DNA from: Calamus simplicifolius
Taxonomy: Eukaryota; Streptophyta; Magnoliopsida; Arecales; Arecaceae
NCBI GenBank assembly: GCA_900491605.1
Contig: UESW01004010.1
Coordinates: 829,335-893,334 of the forward strand
Length of the DNA: 64,000 nucleotides
Reading direction: 5' to 3'
A program made the position numbers and the translations under genes. The notes beneath the pieces are model-generated. The model saw only the letters and a program-made list of their open reading frames with translations. It made no database searches and had not been told where the DNA came from. Shown here piece by piece: positions 57,090-64,000 of this stretch (its first letter is position 1; each line of letters starts with the position of its first letter).

Positions 57090-58471
57090 TGTTGACCCAA
57101 TTATTGATTTTGATGATTAACAAAACTATTTGAGTATAACATTTGAAGTTACTAATGATTTTGGTTAAGTTTTTCAGTTTATGATTTGATTTATTAATCA
57201 AAATCACAAGACAAATCAAGTTCTAGTTCGAATCTAATGTCAAGGTAAGATTGCAGACATTAGAGTCGACACATGGAATCGCAGAGTCGACTCCAAAAAT
57301 GGCACAGACTTAGAGTCGACACCTGGACTGTTAGAGCCGACTCCAACAGAAAGACAGAACGATGGTTTTTCTGGTCACGACTTAGAGTCGACTCCTGGAC
57401 TGTTAGAGTCGACTCCAGAAGATTTTGTGTCGACCCCAGAAAAGTCAGAGACGACTCCAGATCGAGCGGATTGGGGATTTTCGATTTAGAGCCGACTCCA
57501 GAAAAGTTAGAGTCGACTCCAGATTGTCAGAAACGACTCCAGAACTGTCAGAACGTCTCTAAACTTTATTTTTATCTTTTTTAATCCCAACGGCTATTAC
57601 CCTATTTGGTTCTAATCCTTCTTACACTTGTTTCTAACGGATAGTTTTAGCTATTTATGGATTAAGAAGGGTCTATAAGAAGGGGTTTTTTTTGTATCCG
57701 AAAAAGAGAAGACAAGAAGAGAGGAAAAATAGAGAAAAAAAAAACAAGAGTGAAATCATCAGAAAATCAAAAGAGAAAAGAGGAAGATTCGAAAGGAAAG
57801 ATTATACTGATTCCCAAAGAAAAGAGAGATTCCAAGCTTTCTTAGTTCCATTTTGAAGAAATCTCAAAAGAAGAAGCAAGCCCTAGTTTTCTGATCTTCT
57901 GAGCTTCAAGAGCATACTAAAGGAAGATCCACTCAAGAGAAGAGAAGAAGCAAGCCACCAAGATCTGCAAATCAGGCTTTGATTCCTATCTCTTTATTTT
58001 GTTCTATTATTGTATATTTGCTCATTGGAGGAGCTTTGATTTGTAAAATGTTATTGTTTGCTGGGTCAATCAGGGGATTGATTCAGTTGAGGCTGTTAGC
58101 CTTGTGCAAGCAGTTGCTTGTGTTGTAAGGTTTTGTGCTGGTGAGCCTTGAAAACCAGCTGGGTTCGTTGTGCACCCGGAAAAACAACAAGTTCGAGTTG
58201 TGAGCTTGCAAAACAACTCTGCTGTAATCAGATTGATTATAGTGTGGACCCAAGAGGTACTTGGGAGTGGATGTAGGTGTAGGTACACGAACCACTATAA
58301 AATTCTTGTGTTTGCCGTGATTGTTTCTTGTCTCTAACTCTCTATTTGTGCATACTCTGTTTTAATTCGTGTAATCTAAGTTTTTATTCCGCTGGGGGAT
58401 TATTTTTAAAAGAGTTTAATTTTTGAAAAACCCAATTCACCCCCCCTCTTGGGTTGCTATCTGGACCAACA
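57090..58471 (+). repeat. Sirevirus 5' LTR
   Basis: 1382 bp, long as is usual for this lineage. Holds a cluster of GAGTCGACTC-type motifs (57263-57555), a TATA-like GTCTATAAGAAGG (about 57670) and a purine-rich leader. Ends CTGGACCAACA. Confidence 0.88.
57263..57555 (+). repeat. Palindromic GAGTCGACTC motif cluster in the Sirevirus LTR
   Basis: About a dozen copies of a motif close to TTAGAGTCGACTCCAG, spaced 15-50 bp. The core GAGTCGACTC is its own complement. Variants include GAGCCGACTCC and GAGACGACTCC. Confidence 0.75.
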
Positions 58472-58531
58472 ATTGGTATCAGAGCTAGTGCTCATTTGAT
58501 TTGATCTAACGATCAAGAGTCAAAGATCCAC

Positions 58532-59925
58532 ATGGCAACTCAAGCTGGTTCATCTTTTTCGAAGGCCAATCTACAAATAGACCACCCTTGTTTAATGGTT
58601 AAACTATGGTTATTGGAAGGCTAGAATGAAAATTTTCATTCAAGCACTTGACTATGATCTATGGAGCATTATAGTCAATGGACCACACACACCCACTGCT
58701 AGAATTAATGGCATGGAGATTCCTAAACCGAAAACGGAATGGGATGAACATGATAAAAAATTGGCACAACTTAATGCCAAGGCTATGAATGTTTTGTACT
58801 GCTCATTAGATGCAAATGAATTCAATCGTATATCTATTTGCATTTCTGCTAAGGAAATCTGGGATAGACTTGAGGTTACCCATGAGGGAACAAATCAAGT
58901 CAAGGAATCCAAGATTAACATGCTAGTTCATAAGTATGAATTGTTTAAAATGGATGCATGTGAATCTATTTCTGATATGTTTACAAGATTTACTGATATA
59001 GTTAATGGTTTAAAAAGTCTTGGTAAATCTTATGATAATTCTGATCTTGTGAGAAAGGTTTTGCGTTCCTTGCCTAGGACTTGGGAAGCTAAAGTGACTG
59101 CAATACAAGAGGCAAAGGATCTAAGTACCCTACCCCTGGAAGAATTACTCATGAGCTTCAAGTTAAGCAACATGTTGATGATGATGAGTCAAAGAAGAAG
59201 AGGACTATGGCTCTTAAGATTTCTGAATATATGGAAGAGCCTCATGAATCTGAAGATGAAAGTGATGATGAGGACATGGCACTCATCACAAGGAAGTTTA
59301 AAAGATTCATGAAGAAGAAGAAGTTTGAAAAGAAAAAGCCCTTTGCTAGAAAAGATGAGGACAAGGGCAAAGAAAAAGAAGTTATCTGTTTTGAATGCAA
59401 GAAGCCGGGTCACTTTAAATCTGAATGCCCACAACTAAAGAAAGGCACCCGGAGATTCAAAAAGAAGGCAATGATGGCCACATGGAGTGATTCGGAAAGC
59501 TCAAGTTCCGAAGAGGAAGAGAAGAGTGAAATGGCCAATCTATGCTTCATGGCGGACAATGATGAGGTAAGTCCGAGTTTTCTTGATGACTTTACTTTCG
59601 ATGAATTGCATAGTGCTTTTTATGAATTAATGGATGATTTTGCAAAATTAAGTTCAAAGAACAAAGATCTGAAAAATCAAATGCAAAATCTATCTTTAGA
59701 AAATGAAAAGCATGTTGTAGAAAAAGAACTTTTGATGAAAGAAAATGAAAGCTTGAAAAATGAAGTTGATAGACTTAAACCTATAGTTGATAAATTTACT
59801 TTAAGCTCTATCAAACTTAATATGATTTTGGATAATCAAAAAGCTATTTTTGATAAAGCTGGATTAGGATATAATCCACTTAAAAAGCAAAAATCCTTGA
59901 AAAATATTTTTACATGCTGAAAAAT
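58532..59925 (+). pseudogene. Sirevirus gag, frameshifted
   Basis: ATG 58532 (MATQAGSSFSK). A one-base loss near 58603 shifts it, and the main frame resumes by 58626 with DYDLWSIIVNGP and AKEIWDRLEVTHEGTNQVKE. A second shift near 59150-59210 leads to an acidic stretch, a zinc knuckle CFECKKPGHFKSEC (59388-59430), a Ser/Glu-rich segment, and a coiled coil (about 59640-59800, LKNQMQNLSLENEKHVVEKE). Stop at 59918. Coiled-coil-bearing large Gag is a mark of the lineage. The knuckle is intact. Confidence 0.82.
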
Positions 59926-59935
59926 CATCAAATAT

Positions 59936-62900
59936 TACTTGTTTTAAATGTGGAAACAAAGGACATAAATCTTATATGTGTAAAACTCCACATGATAAAA
60001 GAAAGATGATTTGGGTTCCCAAAGGAACAATATTTATTGCTCTAACCATGAAGGACCCAAGAAGGCTTGGGTACCTAAAATTAAGATATGAATATTTTGC
60101 AGGAGTGTCTTGCAGCCATCAGACTGAAAAGAAAGTGGTACCTTGATAGTGGTTGCTCAAGACACATGACGGGTGACAAAGATCAATTCATCACCCTTGA
60201 ATCAAAAGAGGTGGAGTAGTTACTTTTGGTGATAATGGTCAAGGCCATATCATGGGTATTGGTAAGATTCAAATTACTCCATCTACTCATATTGATAATG
60301 TTTTATATGTTGATGGACTTAAGCATAATTTGATAAGTATTAGCCAACTGTGTGATAAAGGTTTCAAAGTTTCCTTTGAAGCTTCTATTTGCACTGTTAC
60401 TAATCCCATTGATAACAGCATTATTCTTGTTGGTAAACGTTATGGCAATGTGTACTTAATTGATTTGAGTAATTTATCTCCAAGTAATCATTGCTTAGTT
60501 GCTAATAATGCTAAGATGAATGAGATTGGTTGGCTATGGCACCGTAGATTAGGTCATGCAAGCACACACCTAATTTCTAAACTATTGAAAATGGATTAGT
60601 TAAAGGTATTCCTAGCTTAAATTTTGAAAATAATCGAATCTGTGATGCATGTCAATTTGGAAAACAAACAAGAACTTCTTTCAAATCTAAGAATGTTGTT
60701 TCAACTACTAGGCCACTAGAGCTACTACACATGGACCTTTTTGGACCTACTAGAACCACAAGTCTAGGAGGAAAGAAATATGGTCTTGTGATAGTAGATG
60801 ATTACTCTAGATTCACTTGGGTAATATTTTTGGCTCACAAAGATGAGACTTTCTCAATATTCCTGAAATTCGTTAAGAAAGTCACAAATGAGAAAAACAC
60901 TACCATAGTGTCTATTAGAAGTGATCATGGAACTGAATTTGAAAATCACTTATTTGAAAAATTCTGTTTTGAAAAAGGCATACATCATAATTTTTCAGCA
61001 CCTAGGACACCACAACAAAATGGAGTTGTAGAAAGAAAGAATAGGACTTTAGAAGACATGGCCCGTACCATGCTATGTGAAAGCCAACTTCCAAAATATT
61101 TTTGGGCGGAAGCTATAAACACAGCATGTTACATCCTAAATAGAGCCCTGATTAGACCTATCCTTAAGAAGACTCCCTATGAACTATGGCATAATAGGAA
61201 ACCAAATTTAGGTTATTTTCATGCATTTGGTTGTAAATGCTTTATTCATAACAATGGTAAGGATAATCTTGGGAAGTTTGATGCAAAGTCTGATGAAGGT
61301 ATTTTCCTAGGATATTCTACATCTAGCAAGGCATATAGAGTATTTAATAAGAGAAGCTTAGTTGTAGAAGAATCCATTCATATAGTGTTTGATGAGTCTT
61401 TAGCATCAAGTTCAGGTAAAATTGATGATGAGGAAGATACATCTTTGATTGAAAGAGGTATTGAAAAATTAAATGTATCTTCAGATCAAGAACCTGAAGC
61501 TAAGGATGATGACTCACCTAAGGATGATGGTATTGATACTGCTCATAATGATAAAGATCTACCTAGAGATTGGAGATATGCTTATGGTCATCCTAAGGAC
61601 CTAATCATAGGTGATCCATCTCAAGGTGTAAGGACTAGATCATCAATGAGAAATATCAATAATCATCTTGCATTTGTATCTCATATAGAACCTAAAACTA
61701 TAGAGGAAGCTGAGAAAGATAGTTATTGGATGTTAGCAATGCAGGAAGAGTTAAACCAATTCACTAGGAACCAAGTTTGGACCCTAGTAGAAGACCTAAG
61801 ACCACCCTATAATAGGATCTAAATGGGTTTTTAGAAATAAATTGGATGAAAATGGCTTGGTATTAGAAATAAGGCTAGATTAGTTGCAAAGGGATATAAT
61901 CAGGAAGAAGGTATAGATTTTGATGAAACCTTTGCACCTGTTGCTAGATTAGAAGCCATTAGGCTACTACTTGCATTTGCATGTCATAATTTCAACTTAT
62001 TTCAAATGGATGTTAAAAGTGCATTTTTAAATGGTTTTATAAATGAGGAAGTTTATGTTGAACAACCTCCTGGTTTTGAAGATCATGAATTTCCAAACCA
62101 CGTCTTCAAATTACACAAAGCACTTTATGGTTTAAAGCAAGCACCTAGAGCTTGGTATGATAGATTAAGTAAATTTTTATTGAAAATGATTTTTCTAGAG
62201 GAAATGTTGATAAAACTTTGTTTTTAAAAGAAAAGAAAAGGATTTATTAATTGTTCAAATTTATGTTGATGACATTGTATTTGGTGCTACTAACAATCTC
62301 CTTTGTCAAGAATTTGCTAAGTTAATGCAGGGAGAATTCGAGATGAGCATGATGGGAGAACTCAACTTCTTCCTTGGACTTCAAATCAAACAAGAGAAAG
62401 CGGGGATTTTCATCAACCAAACAAAGTACACAAAGGAAATACTCAAGAAGTTTGGTATGGAATCTGCTAAACCTCTTGGTACGCCAATGAGTCCCTCATG
62501 CAAGCTGGACAAGGATGAAGAAGGTAAGAAAGTAGATCAGAAGCATTACCGAGGTATGATCGGATCACTTCTTTACTTAACTGCAAGTAGGCCAGATATT
62601 ATGTTTTCTGTTTGCCTATGTGCAAGATATCAATCTAATCCTAAAGAATCACATTTATTTGCTGTTAAAAGAATCTTTAGATACTTAAATGGAACTAAAA
62701 ATGTAGGATTATGGTATTCTAGAGACTCAACTTTAAGTTGATTGCTTATTCTGATTCTGATTATGCTGGTTGTAAATTAGATAGAAGAGTACAAGTGGTG
62801 CATGCCAACTTTTAGGAAGTAACTTAATCTCTTGGTTTAGCAAGAAGCAAAATTCGGTTGCATTATCCACTGCTGAGGCAGAGTATGTTGCAGCTGGAAG

Positions 62901-63204
62901 TTGCTGTGCTCAAATCCTTTGGATTAAGCGACAACTTGAAGATTATGGTATCACACTTGATAAAATTCCTATTAGATGTGATAATACTAGTGCAATCAAT
63001 CTAACTAAGAATCCAATTCAACATTCAGAACTAAACACATAGAAATTAGACATCACTTTATTAGAGAACATGTTTCTAACAATGATGTTTGTCTTGAATA
63101 TGTGAATACTAATGATCAATTAGCTGATATTTTTACCAAACCATTAGTGAAGAAAGATTTTGTTATCTTAGAGGAGAATTAGGAGTTTGTGATCCTTTAG
63201 AATG
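59936..63204 (+). pseudogene. Sirevirus second knuckle and pol (protease, integrase, RT, RNase H), degenerate
   Basis: Second knuckle CFKCGNKGHKSYMC (59940-59981). Protease WYLDSGCSRHMTGD (about 60135). Pre-integrase WLWHRRLGHAS and CDAC. Integrase HMDLFGPTRT, DDYSRFTWVIFL, TPQQNGVVERKNRT (60731-61500). Reverse transcriptase FQMDVKSAFLNGF, ALYGLKQAPRAWYDRL, VDDIVFGATN (about 62265). RNase H STAEAEYVAAGSCCAQ (about 62870). Shifts or stops lie near 60215, 60597, 61820-61860, 62190 and 62740, and small losses near 62785 and 63030. All active-site motifs are visible, but the polyprotein cannot be made as one chain. Confidence 0.85.
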
Positions 63205-63404
63205 ACTTTCTGAAACTCTTAAGGACAACAACTATCTAGACTTCATCAATTTCTTGAAAATCCTCTATGTTCAATAAGGAAATTTATCTAGAAATTTGAT
63301 TCATTGTTTCCCCAATTGTTAAGGAACACTTATCTAGAGTTTGATGATTAATTTGATCAGTTTCAGATCCTTGAAATTTGAATTTTTCACTGAAACTATT
63401 GTGG

Positions 63405-63580
63405 AGTCGACACCTTCCTATTTGATGTTCTGTCTGGGCAATTAGAGCCGACACTGGCTTCTGCAGAGCCGACTCTAATTCGGGCGCTGACAGATTTTTG
63501 GTTCGGAGCCGACACCTCGCTTTGCGGGAGTCGACTCTAAGTGGAACCTAGGTCAAAATATAAGGCGGAGTCGACACCTA
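63405..63580 (+). repeat. GTCGAC motif cluster downstream of RNase H
   Basis: Six GAGTCGAC or GAGCCGAC motifs (for example GGAGTCGACACC, CAGAGCCGACTCTAA, GGAGTCGACTCTAAG). Same motif as in the 5' LTR but outside any LTR seen. Palindromic repeats downstream of pol are known in Sireviruses. Confidence 0.65.
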
Positions 63581-63679
63581 ACGAAATCTATCTTCTCAAA
63601 TCTTCTCTAGAGCATTCCAAACTGATTCCAACACCTCTAAACCCTTCAAATCTCTTGATTACTCATTCCAATCAAACCC

Positions 63680-64000
63680 TATGGCTCCTAAAGGCGTGCT
63701 ACTATTGGTGGTTCGGCGGTTCCCATGAGAAGATGCACGATTCGGAGGCAAGCTTCGTCTTCATCATCTGCCACCCAGAGGCTTCTCCACCTTCTCCATC
63801 TTCTCCACATATCGACCAATTAGCGGTAAGGCTATCACAACCGGAAGGAAAGTGATTTTGATTTCTTTGCTTCGAGAATTTTGCTATTGGTCGTCTATTA
63901 AAGGAATGGGATGGGAAAAGCTTGTTCTTTGGATATTCCTACTTACCCTGCCCTCGTAAGAGAGTTCTACAATGATTTGAGTAGAGGAGAGGGAGGTTTA
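63680..64000 (+). pseudogene. Start of a Sirevirus additional ORF (plant transposon protein / env-like), partial
   Basis: An ATG at 63680 opens text that soon shifts frame. From 63911 to the window edge one frame stays open (MGKACSLDIPTYPALVREFY..., 30 codons). YPALVREFYNDLSR resembles the 'putative plant transposon protein' domain often found downstream of pol in this lineage. An in-frame TAA at 63899 precedes it. Runs out of the window. Function unknown, and the env-like label is historical. Confidence 0.5.

Larger units (their letters stand above)
57090..64000 (+). mobile_element. Sirevirus-type Ty1/copia element, 3' end outside the window
   Basis: 5' LTR 57090-58471 starts TGTTGACCC and ends CCAACA. 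Primer-binding site TGGTATCAGAGC starts at 58474. Large Gag with two CCHC knuckles and a coiled coil, gag-pol text of the SIRE/Maximus type, and an extra downstream region with palindromic repeats and an additional reading frame. The polypurine tract and 3' LTR are not reached. TCTAG precedes the LTR and may be the target duplication, which cannot be verified here. Confidence 0.88.

Noticed and set aside
57273..57584. A 103-codon frame in the Sirevirus LTR
   Set aside because: Generated by the GTCGAC repeat cluster inside the LTR.
1..64000. tRNA, rRNA or microRNA genes
   Set aside because: No cloverleaf or rRNA text was noticed. The TGGTATCAGAGC strings are retrotransposon primer-binding sites, not tRNA genes. 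A covariance search would be needed to exclude small RNAs.

Overview
The window is nuclear DNA of a flowering plant, probably a monocot and perhaps a palm (a guess from style, not proof). It has spliced plant genes with GC-rich first exons, AT-rich introns, several Ty1/copia retrotransposons, a CACTA transposon and a poly(A)-tailed LINE end. I see no intact host gene. Every recognisable gene is a pseudogene or part of a transposon.

Layout. The backbone is a segmental tandem duplication. Unit 1 runs from about 31 to 25938, unit 2 from about 25939 to 55412, and unit 3 from about 55413 to 57089, where a Sirevirus interrupts it. In order, a unit holds: a minus-strand copia integrase remnant carrying a hAT-like miniature element; a bHLH gene fragment (+); a raffinose-synthase-family fragment (-); a bHLH gene of three exons (+, bHLH95/ZHOUPI-like); a second minus-strand copia remnant with one LTR; another raffinose-synthase fragment (+); a divergent bHLH paralogue (-); and a purine-rich GC stretch. 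The bHLH and raffinose-synthase fragments sit tail to tail in both orientations, so the unit itself looks like an older inverted duplication of a bHLH/raffinose-synthase pair.

Later insertions make the units differ. Unit 1 has Copia-1 (6307-10232) in exon 2 of the plus-strand bHLH gene, Copia-2 (18529-23852) in exon 2 of the minus-strand bHLH gene, and a LINE 3' end (25111-25405). Unit 2 has Copia-3 (27507-43780), which is split by a 10.6-kb CACTA element (29215-39780). Unit 3 is cut by a Sirevirus copia that starts at 57090 and runs off the right edge. Target-site duplications are visible for Copia-1 (one mismatch), Copia-2, Copia-3 and the CACTA element, so the nesting order is clear.

The CACTA element is the richest part. 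It has CACTA ends with a 3-bp target duplication, sub-terminal arrays of a GCGTCGCTA-type motif, a 26-copy minisatellite of about 83 bp, two overlapping hairpins upstream of its first gene, a multi-exon TNPD-like transposase gene and a TNPA-like gene. Both genes carry some stops or frameshifts but keep most splice sites. I found no convincing undescribed system. The best leads are the CACTA minisatellite and switch-like hairpins, the palindromic repeats of the Sirevirus, and the reconstructable history of the bHLH locus.
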